A stretch of 64,000 bases of DNA, taken from the NCBI GenBank assembly GCA_012518835.1, contig JAAYRH010000029.1:1-64000 (forward strand). Reading direction: 5' to 3'. Position numbers and translations under genes: made by a program. Of this stretch, positions 23,424 to 34,299 are shown piece by piece; positions within the stretch are counted from its first letter, which is position 1; each line of letters opens with the position of its first letter. Below the pieces are notes generated by a model that was given only the letters and a program-made list of their open reading frames with translations, was not told where the DNA came from and made no database searches. The stretch is from Aeromonadales bacterium (GTDB lineage: Bacteria; Pseudomonadota; Gammaproteobacteria; Enterobacterales; Aeromonadaceae).

Positions 23424-25685
23424 TTAGTGAGCTAAGGATGCTTCCGATTGATAGTCAAAATGCAGCTTGTTCTTTTTCAACGTCACTTTAACTGAGCCGC
23501 CACTAACCAGTTCGCCAAACAGCAACTCGTTAGCCAGCGGCTTCTTCAAGTGCTCTTGGATCACCCGCCCCATCGGACGTGCGCCCATCGCTTTGTCGTA
23601 GCCTTTTTCTGCTAACCAATTGCGAGCCGGCTCGCTCACTTCCATCGATACTCCTTTCGCATCTAGCTGCGCCTGTAGCTCGACAATAAACTTATCTACC
23701 ACCTGATAAATCACTTCCATGCTCAAATGGTTGAACCAAATAATATGATCGAGTCGGTTTCTAAACTCCGGCGAGAAAGTACGGTTGATTTCAATCATGG
23801 CATCAGGGCTGTGATCTTGTTGCTGGAAACCAATCGACTTACGTACCGTTTCTTGTACGCCCGCATTCGTGGTCATCACTAAGATCACATTTCTAAAGTC
23901 AGCCTTGCGACCATTATTATCGGTCAAGGTGCCATTATCCATCACTTGCAATAACAGATTAAACACATCGGGGTGCGCTTTTTCAATCTCATCTAGCAAG
24001 ACCACTGCATGAGGATGCTTGATCACCGCATCAGTAAGTAGCCCTCCTTGATCAAAGCCCACATAGCCGGGCGGCGCACCAATCAAGCGCGACACAGTAT
24101 GCGACTCCATGTATTCCGACATATCAAAACGCACCAGCTCAATACCTAGCACGCGCGCCAGCTGCTGGGTGACTTCGGTTTTACCGACGCCAGTGGGGCC
24201 AGCAAATAAGAAGGAGCCAATGGGACGATTTTCATGACCCAGTCCTGAGCGGCTTAAGCGGATCGCATCGGTCAGCACATCAATAGAATGATCTTGACCA
24301 AACACCACCATCTTTAGCTTCGACTCTAAGGTACGCAGCGCTTCTTTATCGGAGCTTGACACCGACTTTTCGGGAATACGGGCAATTTTTGCTACTATCG
24401 CTTCAATATCACCGACGCCAATGGTTTTTTTGCGCCGCGACGGAGGCAGCATGCGTACTCGCGCACCCGCTTCATCAATCACGTCAATGGCTTTATCAGG
24501 CAAGTAGCGATCGTTAATGTATTTAGCCGACAGTTCAGCCGCCGCTTTAAGCGCTGGGTTGGTGTAGCGCACATCATGATGTGACTCATAACGGCTCTTT
24601 AAACCCACCAGTATTTTAGTGGTATCTTCTACCGAAGGTTCAGCGATATCGATCTTTTGAAAGCGACGGGCTAACGCGCGGTCTTTTTCAAAGATCTGGC
24701 TGTATTCTTGGTAAGTAGTTGAGCCCATGCAGCGAATTTGTCCGCTGGATAACATCGGCTTAAGTAAGTTTGCAGCATCTAGTTGGCCACCCGAAGCGGC
24801 ACCTGCCCCGATAATGGTATGAATTTCATCAATAAATAAAATAGCCCCCTTTTGCTTTTCAAACTGCTTAAGCACCGCTTTAAAGCGTTTTTCAAAGTCA
24901 CCACGATATTTAGTGCCAGCGAGCAAGGCACCAATATCTAAAGAGAAAATGGTGCTGTCTGCAATAATCTCGGGCACGGTCTCGTGCACAATACGATAGG
25001 CGAGCCCTTCAGCAATGGCCGTTTTACCCACCCCCGCTTCCCCAACTAATAGAGGGTTATTTTTACGACGGCGACATAACACTTGAATGGCTCGATTTAC
25101 TTCATGGTCGCGCCCAATTAAGGGGTCTATCTGGCCGTCTTTTACCTTTTGATTAAGGTTAATAACAAAGCCTTCCGTTTGGTTGGCGGCTGCTTCTTCA
25201 TCACCTTCATTTTGCGGCATAGCGGAGCCCTCCTCCTCTTGGCCATCTTTACGTACACCATGGGATAAGAAGTTCACTACATCTAACCGGCTAATGTTGA
25301 CCTTTTTTAGTAAGTAAGCCGCTTGCGACTCTTGCTCACTAAAGATGGCGACTAACACATTGGCACCGCTCACTTCCGCATTACCAGAAGATTGCACATG
25401 AAACACTGCTCGCTGTAACACTCTTTGAAAACCTAAGGTGGGCTGGGTTTCAATTTCATGCTCACCAGCGGGGATCAAAGGCGTGGTCTGTTCAATAAAC
25501 AGACGGATTTCGCGGGTAAGTTGTTCTAAGTCTGCGCCACAAGCCAACAAGGCCTCTTTGGCAGCAGGGTTATTTAACAAGGCAAGTAGCAGGTGCTCCA
25601 CCGTCATGAACTCATGGCGAGCCTGGCGTGCTTCATTGAACGCTTCATTCAACGTGCTCTCAAGATCTTTGTTCAACATAGGCAC
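23424..25685 (-). CDS. clpA: ATP-dependent Clp protease ATP-binding subunit ClpA
   Basis: MLNKDLESTLNEAFNEARQARHEFMTVEHLLLALLNNPAAKEAL; two AAA+ modules GEAGVGKTAIAEG and GPTGVGKTEVTQQ. Confidence 0.98.
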   Translation of the reverse strand: MPMLNKDLESTLNEAFNEARQARHEFMTVEHLLLALLNNPAAKEALLACGADLEQLTREIRLFIEQTTPLIPAGEHEIETQPTLGFQRVLQRAVFHVQSSGNAEVSGANVLVAIFSEQESQAAYLLKKVNISRLDVVNFLSHGVRKDGQEEEGSAMPQNEGDEEAAANQTEGFVINLNQKVKDGQIDPLIGRDHEVNRAIQVLCRRRKNNPLLVGEAGVGKTAIAEGLAYRIVHETVPEIIADSTIFSLDIGALLAGTKYRGDFEKRFKAVLKQFEKQKGAILFIDEIHTIIGAGAASGGQLDAANLLKPMLSSGQIRCMGSTTYQEYSQIFEKDRALARRFQKIDIAEPSVEDTTKILVGLKSRYESHHDVRYTNPALKAAAELSAKYINDRYLPDKAIDVIDEAGARVRMLPPSRRKKTIGVGDIEAIVAKIARIPEKSVSSSDKEALRTLESKLKMVVFGQDHSIDVLTDAIRLSRSGLGHENRPIGSFLFAGPTGVGKTEVTQQLARVLGIELVRFDMSEYMESHTVSRLIGAPPGYVGFDQGGLLTDAVIKHPHAVVLLDEIEKAHPDVFNLLLQVMDNGTLTDNNGRKADFRNVILVMTTNAGVQETVRKSIGFQQQDHSPDAMIEINRTFSPEFRNRLDHIIWFNHLSMEVIYQVVDKFIVELQAQLDAKGVSMEVSEPARNWLAEKGYDKAMGARPMGRVIQEHLKKPLANELLFGELVSGGSVKVTLKKNKLHFDYQSEASLAH

Positions 25686-25727
25686 CTCCCCTAAAAACTT
25701 GGCTGTCCCGTTGCGGCGGGTGTTTAC

Positions 25728-26045
25728 TTATGCTTGCTCCATACTACACAACAGTGGATGTTCGTGTAGCCGAGAATACTGATTAACTTGCGCTACTTTG
25801 GTTTCTGCGATCTCGGCGGTATACACACCACAAACACCTTTACCTTGATAGTGCACCGCCATCATGACTTGGGTGGCTTTTTCTTCATCCATCGCAAAGA
25901 AAGTTTGTAACACCTCCACTACAAAGTCCATGGGAGTATAATCATCGTTATTCAAGATAACTTTGTACATAGGCGGGGGTTGCAGCGCAACTTGTTCCGC
26001 CTCTTTTAACGGATCACCAGGTTGCTGGTGTGGACTACTACTCAT
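25728..26045 (-). CDS. clpS: ClpAP adaptor ClpS
   Basis: [61 protein letters not shown]. Confidence 0.98.
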   Translation of the reverse strand: MSSSPHQQPGDPLKEAEQVALQPPPMYKVILNNDDYTPMDFVVEVLQTFFAMDEEKATQVMMAVHYQGKGVCGVYTAEIAETKVAQVNQYSRLHEHPLLCSMEQA

Positions 26046-26417
26046 ATTTTCACTCTAAATCACAGTTCCTGACGCTACAACTAGTGTACCTACTTAGGTA
26101 TCTTTAAGGCATCCCTCAAGATGTTCTCTTTTACTACTCACAGGATATCAGGAACTCACTAACACGTCTTACCTTCACACTACCCCTTAGTGAGAAGCTG
26201 TCAAGAGACAGAGAAGCTTGATTGTGTAGTTGTTTGACTAAAGTGTGCCTTTAGTTACTATTACGTTAATCGCATTAACTTACTTAGCTGAAGTTTACTG
26301 CGAAAAACAACTATTTTTGATTAAAGATAGTGAGCTGAAATATAAATCAGTACTGGGACTAGTCTAGTTTATAGATGCAGTCTTGTTGAGGATGTTTGAG
26401 CACTAAGGGATGCAATA

Positions 26418-26630
26418 ATGAAGACGATCGGTACGGTGAAGTGGTTTAATAATGCAAAAGGATTTGGCTTTATTTGCCCTCAAGAAGGGGGTGATGATGT
26501 TTTTGCCCACTTTTCAACAATTGAAATGGACGGCTATCGCACCTTAAAAGCGGGTCAACTCGTGCAATATAAAATAGAGCAAGGGCCTAAGGGGCATCAT
26601 GCCACTCATATCCGACCTGCCGACGAATAA
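26418..26630 (+). CDS. cspD: Cold-shock-domain protein CspD
   Basis: GTVKWFNNAKGFGFICPQEGGDDVFAHFSTIEMDGYRTLKAGQ; divergent from clpS as in E. coli. Confidence 0.93.
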   Translation: MKTIGTVKWFNNAKGFGFICPQEGGDDVFAHFSTIEMDGYRTLKAGQLVQYKIEQGPKGHHATHIRPADE

Positions 26631-26699
26631 GAGCAAGATATCGACTCGTTAAGATAAGGCGCTACGGCGCCTTTGTTGTTTTTAAAGGAGCTTATATTA

Positions 26700-29336
26700 A
26701 TGCACAACCCTCTGCTGGCCCCTGCCCTCTATGCCCCTAGTGAGCTGACCTTAGCCCAGTGCAAAGCTATTACCGCCCACTTGCAAGACTGGCTGGCAAC
26801 ACGCTTTAGCGCCGGTGACGATATTATGGAGCTGGTCACGCTGCGCTCCCAACATATGGATCAATTGCTGACCGGTTTGTGGCAGCACTTTGGCCTTGAT
26901 GAAATCACCGATTTAGCCTTAGTGGCGGTAGGCGGCTATGGACGAGGCGAGCTGCACCCCTATTCAGATATCGACTTGCTTATCTTAACCAATGGCTTAA
27001 TCAACAGCGTAAGAGACGAGCGCATTGGCGCTTTTATTACTCGACTGTGGGATCTGCATTTAGAGGTGGGGCATAGCGTGCGCTCTATTGCCCAATGTGT
27101 GGAGCAAGGTGCACACGATGTCACAGTGGCTACTAATTTAATTGAAGCACGAATGATCACTGGCTGTTATCAGCAGTTTTCGGCGCTGTTGGCGGCCACG
27201 GAGCCCGATAGTTTCTGGCCCAGTCAGGCCTTTTTTGAAGCCAAGCGCCAAGAGCAAATACAGCGCCATGCCCAGTATCAAGACACCAGCTACAAATTAG
27301 AGCCGGATATTAAAAATAGTCCTGGTGGCCTTAGAGACATTCAAACTATAAGCTGGGTCACTCGGCGCCACTTTGGCGCCACCACCTTAAGTGAAATGGT
27401 CAGTCACGACTTTCTTACTGAAGAAGAATATAAAGAGTTACTCAATTGTCAGAACTTTTTATGGCAGCTGCGTTTTGCGCTACATATGGCCAGCCATAAG
27501 GCCGACAATCGTTTATTATTTGATCGCCAACGAGCAGTAGCTACCGCGTTGGGCTATGCCGGCGAAGGCAATGAGCCCATCGAGCAGATGATGAAACATT
27601 TCTATCAAACCGTACGCCGAGTAGGCGAGCTGAATGAAATGTTATTACAATTATTTGATGAGGCTATTTTAGGGCATATCGCTATGGATGTGACCGATAT
27701 TGATGATGAGTTTCGCCGGCGCGGCACCTTAATTGATACCATAGATACCCAATTATTTATGCGCCAGCCCGCCGCTATCTTACGGTTATTTTATCATCTG
27801 GCCCATGATCCGCAGCTCACCGGAATTTATTCCAGCACCTTGCGCCAACTCAGAGATGCGCGGCGTGAGCTCACCACCTATCTACAACAAGACTCTGACT
27901 GTCGACGCTTATTTATTCAGCTATTACGCCATCCGCAGGGCATCGGCTTAGCGTTTACCCTAATGCATCGTTATGGAATATTAGCAGCTTATTTTCCCCA
28001 ATGGAGCCAAGTGGTTGGCCAAATGCAGTTTGATATGTTTCATGCCTATCCAGTGGATGAACATACCCACCGCGTGCTAAAGCATATTTATTATTTTCGC
28101 CACCCCGATGCAAAACGCAGTCATCCCGAATGTTTTGCCACTTACCGTCGCTTGCGCAAGCCCGAACTACTACATTTAGCCGCCCTATTTCATGATATTG
28201 CCAAAGGCCGCGGTGGCGATCATTCTGAGCTTGGTGCAGTTGATGCACTGGATTTTTGCTTAGCGCACGACCTAGATAAATCCGATGCGCGCTTAGTGGC
28301 TTGGCTAGTACAGCACCATTTATTGATGTCGGTAACCGCTCAACGTCGTGATATCTACGACCCTGAAATCATCAGCGACTTCGCTAAACAGGTGAGAGAT
28401 GAACAGCGGCTGGATTTATTATATTTGCTCACCGTCGCCGACATTAGTGCCACTAACGATAATCTGTGGAATGACTGGAAAGCCACCTTATTACGAGAAT
28501 TGTATTTCGCTACCCAAAAAGCGCTGCGTCGGGGCTTAGAAAACCCACCAGACTTACGCTTGCGGATCCGCGAAAACCAGCAACAGGCTCAACTTATTCT
28601 AGCTCAGCTCACTACTGAGCCAAGTGCTATTAAGTCGTTATGGGCACGTTTTCCTGCCGACTATTTCTTACGCCACACCCCAGAGCAAATCGCTTGGCAT
28701 TGTCGGCATATCTTAGCTCACCCCGATCCCAGCACGCCTTTGGTGCAAATTAGCCAGCAACCGGGGCGCGGCGGCAGTGAACTGTTTATTTACTGTCCCG
28801 ACTCCCCTAATTTATTTGGTAGAGTCGCGGCTGCCTTAGACCAAAAAAACCTCACTATTCACGATGCGCAAATCATGACTTCTAAAGATGGGTATGCCCT
28901 CGATACCTTTATTGTGCTTGAGCCGGACGGCCAACCGGTGAGTGGCGATCGCCTGAGTGAACTGTGTGAGCGGTTAAGTGAGGTATTAATGAGTGCCAGC
29001 GCCCCAAAAGTTCGTATTCGTCCACCCTCTCGGCGCCACCGTGAATTTACGGTACCCACTCAAGTTAATTACTTACGTCCTCTGCAGCCCAGTAAGCGCA
29101 CCTTAATGGAACTGGTGGCGTTAGACACGCCAGGGCTGCTAGCGCGGATTGGCAGCGTGTTTAGTCGACTGTCGCTTAACTTACATGCTGCTAAAATTAC
29201 CACCATCGGTGAGCGAGTCGAAGACTTTTTTAGTTTAACGAATAACGAACACCAGCCTCTTACCGACGCACAGCAGCAGCAATTAAGAGACGAAATTATT
29301 GCCGAGCTTAAAAAAGGCGAAATTAGTCCCCCATAA
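26700..29336 (+). CDS. glnD: Bifunctional PII uridylyltransferase/uridylyl-removing enzyme
   Basis: VAVGGYGRGELHPYSDIDLLIL, HD domain LLHLAALFHDIAKGRGGDHSELGA, two C-terminal ACT regions. Confidence 0.96.
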   Translation: MHNPLLAPALYAPSELTLAQCKAITAHLQDWLATRFSAGDDIMELVTLRSQHMDQLLTGLWQHFGLDEITDLALVAVGGYGRGELHPYSDIDLLILTNGLINSVRDERIGAFITRLWDLHLEVGHSVRSIAQCVEQGAHDVTVATNLIEARMITGCYQQFSALLAATEPDSFWPSQAFFEAKRQEQIQRHAQYQDTSYKLEPDIKNSPGGLRDIQTISWVTRRHFGATTLSEMVSHDFLTEEEYKELLNCQNFLWQLRFALHMASHKADNRLLFDRQRAVATALGYAGEGNEPIEQMMKHFYQTVRRVGELNEMLLQLFDEAILGHIAMDVTDIDDEFRRRGTLIDTIDTQLFMRQPAAILRLFYHLAHDPQLTGIYSSTLRQLRDARRELTTYLQQDSDCRRLFIQLLRHPQGIGLAFTLMHRYGILAAYFPQWSQVVGQMQFDMFHAYPVDEHTHRVLKHIYYFRHPDAKRSHPECFATYRRLRKPELLHLAALFHDIAKGRGGDHSELGAVDALDFCLAHDLDKSDARLVAWLVQHHLLMSVTAQRRDIYDPEIISDFAKQVRDEQRLDLLYLLTVADISATNDNLWNDWKATLLRELYFATQKALRRGLENPPDLRLRIRENQQQAQLILAQLTTEPSAIKSLWARFPADYFLRHTPEQIAWHCRHILAHPDPSTPLVQISQQPGRGGSELFIYCPDSPNLFGRVAAALDQKNLTIHDAQIMTSKDGYALDTFIVLEPDGQPVSGDRLSELCERLSEVLMSASAPKVRIRPPSRRHREFTVPTQVNYLRPLQPSKRTLMELVALDTPGLLARIGSVFSRLSLNLHAAKITTIGERVEDFFSLTNNEHQPLTDAQQQQLRDEIIAELKKGEISPP

Positions 29337-29421
29337 AGGTTAACACCTTAGTGACCTTTTTCTGTTATTCTACGGGCACGCCTTATGCGCGCCCTCCTTT
29401 ATCGACTATCAAGAGCCTGTT

Positions 29422-30798
29422 GTGACCAATACTGAATTTTCCACCCTGTCGCTGGATCCTGAGCTGATCGCCAACCTGACCAGTTTAGAATATACCCGCA
29501 TGACTCCAATTCAAGCCCAAAGCTTGCCATTACTACTGACCGGCAAAGACGTGATTGCCCAAGCCAGTACCGGTAGCGGCAAAACCGTAGCCTTTGGTTT
29601 AAGCCTATTAGCACGTCTCGATGTCAGCCAGCTTAGTGTGCAAAGCATGGTGATTTGCCCTACCCGTGAGCTGGCCGATCAGGTGGCGCGTGAATTGCGC
29701 CGCTTGGCGCGCGCCATGGCTAACGTTAAGTTAGTGGTGCTGTGCGGCGGCTCGCCTACCGCAGCACAAAGCGAGTCGTTATCCTTTGGCGCTCATATCG
29801 TGGTCGGCACGCCGGGGCGGATGCTAAAACACCTAGAACAAGGCAGCTTAGATATTAGCGCCTTAAACACCTTGGTATTAGATGAAGCAGATCGCATGCT
29901 CGAGATGGGCTTTGCCGAAGATATTCAGCGGGTGGTGGCTTTTGCTCCCAAACAACGCCAAACCCTGCTTTTTTCTGCCACTTACCCTGAAGGCATTGCT
30001 GAACTAAGTCGAGGTCTGCAACAACAGCCAACGCGCCTTAGTGTGGCTGATACTCAACAAAGTGAAAATATCGTACAGCTGCTATTTGAGGTTTCGCCGC
30101 ACCTGCGCAAGCAAGCACTGGCGACCTTATTAGGTCATTATGCGCCCCGCTCCTGTGTAGTATTTTGTAATACCAAGCGCGCTTGCCAAGAAGTGGCCGA
30201 GTACCTCAATGAATTGGGGTTTGGCGCCTTGGCGCTTAATGGTGATTTAGAGCAACGAGAGCGCGATCAAGTGCTGATCCGCTTTACTAATGGCAGTGCT
30301 ACTATTTTAGTGGCCACCGATGTGGCAGCACGCGGCTTAGATATTAAAGAGCTCGCCTGTGTAATTAACTTTGACATTACCCCCGACCCCGAAGTGCATG
30401 TACATCGCATGGGCCGTACCGGACGCGCTGGGCAACAAGGCTTAGCATTAAGCCTATATAGCCCGCAAGAAGCTTACCGTGTGGGGCTAATAGAAGACTA
30501 TCAAGATGCGCCGATTGTACAGGGTACCTTAAGTGAATTAACAAACAAGGTGGCACCGATAGTACCTGATATGGTGACCTTAAATATTGCCGGTGGCCGA
30601 AAAAGTAAAATTCGCGCTGGGGATATTTTAGGCGCCCTAACCAAAGAAGCCGGTATTAGTGGCGAACAGGTGGGCAAAATTGATATCTCAGAAATGCAAT
30701 CGTATGTGGCCGTGCATCGAGATGTAGCAAAACAGGCCCTTAAACACTTACAGCAAGGTAAAATTAAAGGTCGCATTGTGAGAGTGCGCCAAATCTAA
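29422..30798 (+). CDS. dbpA: ATP-dependent RNA helicase DbpA
   Basis: GTG start; AQASTGSGKTVAFGL, VLDEADRMLEMGF, HRMGRTGRAG; C-terminal DbpA RNA-binding domain ending KGRIVRVRQI. Confidence 0.92.
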   Translation: MTNTEFSTLSLDPELIANLTSLEYTRMTPIQAQSLPLLLTGKDVIAQASTGSGKTVAFGLSLLARLDVSQLSVQSMVICPTRELADQVARELRRLARAMANVKLVVLCGGSPTAAQSESLSFGAHIVVGTPGRMLKHLEQGSLDISALNTLVLDEADRMLEMGFAEDIQRVVAFAPKQRQTLLFSATYPEGIAELSRGLQQQPTRLSVADTQQSENIVQLLFEVSPHLRKQALATLLGHYAPRSCVVFCNTKRACQEVAEYLNELGFGALALNGDLEQRERDQVLIRFTNGSATILVATDVAARGLDIKELACVINFDITPDPEVHVHRMGRTGRAGQQGLALSLYSPQEAYRVGLIEDYQDAPIVQGTLSELTNKVAPIVPDMVTLNIAGGRKSKIRAGDILGALTKEAGISGEQVGKIDISEMQSYVAVHRDVAKQALKHLQQGKIKGRIVRVRQI

Positions 30799-30802
30799 TT
30801 TT

Positions 30803-30836
30803 CACAAAAGGGGGCTGAGACTGGTCCCCTTTTGTG
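30803..30836. terminator. Probable bidirectional terminator hairpin
   Basis: CACAAAAGGGG-loop-CCCCTTTTGTG between convergent dbpA and DUF3081-like gene. Confidence 0.55.
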
Positions 30837-30846
30837 CTGTGATCGT

Positions 30847-31128
30847 TTACTGCTTACCCCAAGCGCGGTCATTATAGTGGCGATGAATGTAGTTGATTTT
30901 ATCCATAAACTGACTTTTTTGGCGCTCATTTTCATACTCAAAATCAAAGCTTTGATGAAAATTTAATTGCAACGTCACCACCCCGTCCGTTAAAAACACA
31001 CTATATCCATCAAAGTCGCTGCTGGCGATAATGCCATCTAGTCGATGTCCATCCTCGGTGGGCGTACCAAAGCGGCGAATTTTATCAAATACTTCTAATA
31101 CCACTTTGTTATTCAACTCAGTTTCCAT
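30847..31128 (-). CDS. DUF3081-like small protein
   Basis: METELNNKVVLEVFDKIRRFGTPTEDGHRLDGIIASSDFDGYSVFLTDGVVTLQLNFHQSFDFEY. Confidence 0.65.
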   Translation of the reverse strand: METELNNKVVLEVFDKIRRFGTPTEDGHRLDGIIASSDFDGYSVFLTDGVVTLQLNFHQSFDFEYENERQKSQFMDKINYIHRHYNDRAWGKQ

Positions 31129-31170
31129 GACTGCCTCCTCGGTTGCATATTTCACTGACTAGCCCCTTTA

Positions 31171-33111
31171 TTATAGAGGCCATACCCACAGTAACATAGG
31201 TATGGCTACCAAGATCACTAACACATCGACGGGTAAACCTAAGCGCCAATAATCGCCAAACCGAAAGCCGCCCGGCCCTAAAATAAGAGTGTTATTTTGA
31301 TGACCAATGGGCGTTAAAAAGGCGCAAGAACTCCCCACCGCCACGGCCATTAAAAAAGGATCCATGCTCACTCCTAGCTGGCTCGCGGTACCAATGGCAA
31401 TGGGACACATCACCGCCGCCGTCGCGGCATTATTCATTAAATCTGACAGATTCATGGTCACTACCAAGATCAACACTAATGCTACCACCGCATGGCCTTG
31501 CGCTACGCTGTGCAGTAAAAAATCGGCAATCAAACCAGCAGTACCCGTCGACTCCATCACTTCTGCTACGGGTATCAAAGCACCGAGCAGCACGATCACC
31601 GGCCAGTCGACGGCGTTATAGACTTGGCGAGCTGGCACCGTGCGCACTACCATCGAAACCAATACCCCAGCAGCAAATGCTACCGCTGCCGGCAGCCAAC
31701 CTAGGGCCGCGACCAAGACCGAGCCCGCCATAATCGCGGTAGCTAATAAAGCCTGTTTTTTATTCGAGATACTTAAGTCTCGCTCCGCTAAGGGTACGCA
31801 GCCATAGCTAGCGGCAAATTCGGCTATGGCTTCTGGCGCCCCTTGCATCATTAATAAGTCACCCGCACGAAACGCCTGCGCTCTTAAGCGCTTTACCGAA
31901 CGCCCCCCCTGGCGAGAAATAGCTAATAAGTTAATACCATGACGGCTACGTAGCTGAATACCTAACGCATTACGCCCTAGTAGGCTGGAGTTGGGTAAGA
32001 CCGCGAGCTCCATTAGCACTAAGTCATCATTGATATCACTTGGGCTGTCTTCATCCGGCTTTTTATCAGCTGAGGCGACGGTGGCATCCGACTCTACGTT
32101 AACCTCAGCCTTAGCGGACAGCTCCTCTGCGGAGTCGTTTTTCTGCTCCTTCTTGCTTTGTACTTGTTTTTTCTGCTCTTCCTTTTTTTCTTCGGCCTTG
32201 GCTTTCTCCTCAATGGTCGCGCTGGCCTCTTCAAGTTTCAGCCCCAGACCCGACAGCGCTTTGGTGAGAGTTTCTGCCTCTGCTTCTAGTAGCAAAATAT
32301 CACCCACACGCGTACGCCGCCTTGGGTTAGGCCGCGATACTCGCACCGAGTTTCGAATTAAACCTAGCACCTGAACATCATCACTACCCAAGGCTTCCTC
32401 AACTTCTCTTAAAGTCATGCCATCGGCTTTACTGTCTTCAGCTACTCTGGCTTCGGTAATATAAGCCCCCGAGTCAAAGCTCCCTCCACTGGCTTGTTTG
32501 CGCCCTGGCACTAGGCGCCAACCAATCAAGGTGACAAACGCAATCCCGACCACCGCTACCGTTAAACCAACCGGCGTAAAGTCAAACATATTAAAACCAC
32601 TGTGGCCGTTACTCTTACGAAAACCCGAAACGATTAAATTCGAAGGGGTACCAATTAGAGTGGTCATGCCGCCTAAAATAGTGCCAAAAGAGAGTGGCAT
32701 CAGCACTTTACCTGGGGCTATTTGTTGGCGCTGAGCCATTTGGATGGCTACTGGCATCAATAACGCCAGTGCGCCCACGTTATTCATAAAAGCCGATAAC
32801 GCCGCGCCCGTAGCGGTTAGCGCGGCGATGGATAAGGTGGGGCCTGCCTGAGTAGGCAGTAGTACCCTTGTGAGTCCATCTACCGCCCCGGAGTTTTGTA
32901 ACCCTTTACTCAGCACTAACACCAGCGCTACGGTCACCACCGCCGGATGGCTAAATCCTTCAAAGGCCTGCTCAGCCGGTAGTAAACCGGTGAGCACACA
33001 GGCGAGTAATGCTGCCCCCGCTACCATATCGTGGCGCCAGCGCCCCCAAAAAAATAGCACCATGGTGGATAATAAAATCACGAGAATTGTTATTTGAGCA
33101 GAGTTCATCAA
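31171..33111 (-). CDS. SLC13-family permease with two TrkA-C (RCK_C) domains
   Basis: Ten or more TM helices, GTILGGMTTLIGTPSNLIVSG and SCAFLTPIGHQNNTLI motifs, central RCK_C domains. Confidence 0.88.
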   Translation of the reverse strand: MMNSAQITILVILLSTMVLFFWGRWRHDMVAGAALLACVLTGLLPAEQAFEGFSHPAVVTVALVLVLSKGLQNSGAVDGLTRVLLPTQAGPTLSIAALTATGAALSAFMNNVGALALLMPVAIQMAQRQQIAPGKVLMPLSFGTILGGMTTLIGTPSNLIVSGFRKSNGHSGFNMFDFTPVGLTVAVVGIAFVTLIGWRLVPGRKQASGGSFDSGAYITEARVAEDSKADGMTLREVEEALGSDDVQVLGLIRNSVRVSRPNPRRRTRVGDILLLEAEAETLTKALSGLGLKLEEASATIEEKAKAEEKKEEQKKQVQSKKEQKNDSAEELSAKAEVNVESDATVASADKKPDEDSPSDINDDLVLMELAVLPNSSLLGRNALGIQLRSRHGINLLAISRQGGRSVKRLRAQAFRAGDLLMMQGAPEAIAEFAASYGCVPLAERDLSISNKKQALLATAIMAGSVLVAALGWLPAAVAFAAGVLVSMVVRTVPARQVYNAVDWPVIVLLGALIPVAEVMESTGTAGLIADFLLHSVAQGHAVVALVLILVVTMNLSDLMNNAATAAVMCPIAIGTASQLGVSMDPFLMAVAVGSSCAFLTPIGHQNNTLILGPGGFRFGDYWRLGLPVDVLVILVAIPMLLWVWPL

Positions 33112-33381
33112 GGGTAACTCCTAGGCAAAAAAACAGGCTCAGTTAGCGCCTTTAAACGAACCTGATTAAGTCCGCAACCTATTTACCCTATCCGTGAGGG
33201 TGTCTTGCTCATAGTGCCACTGCCAATAAATAATACCTAGCACAAACACACTAAATATCTGTTAATCATCTGATTATAAAGAATTAACTCTTACTTTCAG
33301 TGCACTAGCTAACGGTTAACAACAGTGGTTTTTAGCGGCGGGGCACGCTAAGATCATTTTTTTATAGCAACGGTAAGACTT

Positions 33382-34224
33382 ATGTTAAAGCTGGGTGATT
33401 ACAATTTACTGCCCCTCGTCGCACTTGATGATAAAGGGGGCTGGCTCGCCGCTGAGCCTTATGGCGAGCTGTTTATCCCTAAACGCCAGCTAAGTGCCCA
33501 GAGCCAGGTGGGCGATGAGGTGCGAGTATTCCTGTATTTAGATGCAGATTTAGCCCCGGTGATTACCACCGCTTCGCCCAAAGCTTGCGCCGGTCAGTTT
33601 GCCTGTTTAAAAGTGGTCGATAGCAACCGATTAGGCGCCTTTTTAGACTGGGGAATGAAAAAAGATATTTTTGTCCCTGAGCGCAATCAAGCTCACCCTA
33701 TGGAAATAGGCTACGACTATGTTGTATATGTCTATTTAGATCATGAAGGACGCATGGTCGCCAGCAGTAAAATCGACAGTTTTCTGGCGTCGCCACCCGC
33801 CGATATGCGCCCCGGCCAAGCGGTTGAATTACTGATTGCCGAGCCCACCCAGCTGGGGTTTAAAGCCATTGTTGATGGTCAATATGGCGGCTTACTCTAT
33901 CGCTCCGACTTATCGCGCTCTTTGCCAGTAGGCTTCACCACCTCGGGCTATATCAAGCAAGTGCGCTTTGATAATAAGATTGATTTAACGCTGTTTAAAT
34001 CGGGGCCGGGCACCGTCGATGAAGCAACGGAAACCGTGTTTGCCCAATTAATTCAAGCCGGTGGCTTTATGCCGGTAAATGATAAAACCGATCCGGATAC
34101 GCTATTTCGCTTATTTAGCATTAGCAAAGGCACCTTTAAAAAAGCCATTGGCGGCTTGTACAAGCAAGGTCGCATTGTGATAGAAAGCGATGGTATTCGT
34201 ACCACCAAACAAAATGACCAATAA
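33382..34224 (+). CDS. CvfB/YitL-family S1 RNA-binding protein
   Basis: NRLGAFLDWGMKKDIFVPERNQ ... VASSKIDSFL ... winged-helix tail FRLFSISKGTFKKAIGGLYKQGRI. Confidence 0.85.
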   Translation: MLKLGDYNLLPLVALDDKGGWLAAEPYGELFIPKRQLSAQSQVGDEVRVFLYLDADLAPVITTASPKACAGQFACLKVVDSNRLGAFLDWGMKKDIFVPERNQAHPMEIGYDYVVYVYLDHEGRMVASSKIDSFLASPPADMRPGQAVELLIAEPTQLGFKAIVDGQYGGLLYRSDLSRSLPVGFTTSGYIKQVRFDNKIDLTLFKSGPGTVDEATETVFAQLIQAGGFMPVNDKTDPDTLFRLFSISKGTFKKAIGGLYKQGRIVIESDGIRTTKQNDQ

Positions 34225-34299
34225 AGATTTCGCCCACTCTCTGTAGAGTTATATGTTTGCTGTTAACGCAGCCGTTCAGTACAACCATGAGGTTTATTA

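Noticed and set aside
27955-28248. 97-aa minus-strand ORF inside glnD
   Set aside because: Antisense to a conserved HD-domain coding region; no initiation signals or family motifs.
31991-32374. 127-aa plus-strand ORF within the SLC13 permease gene
   Set aside because: Ser/Phe-rich antisense shadow of the K/E-rich insert; not an independent gene.
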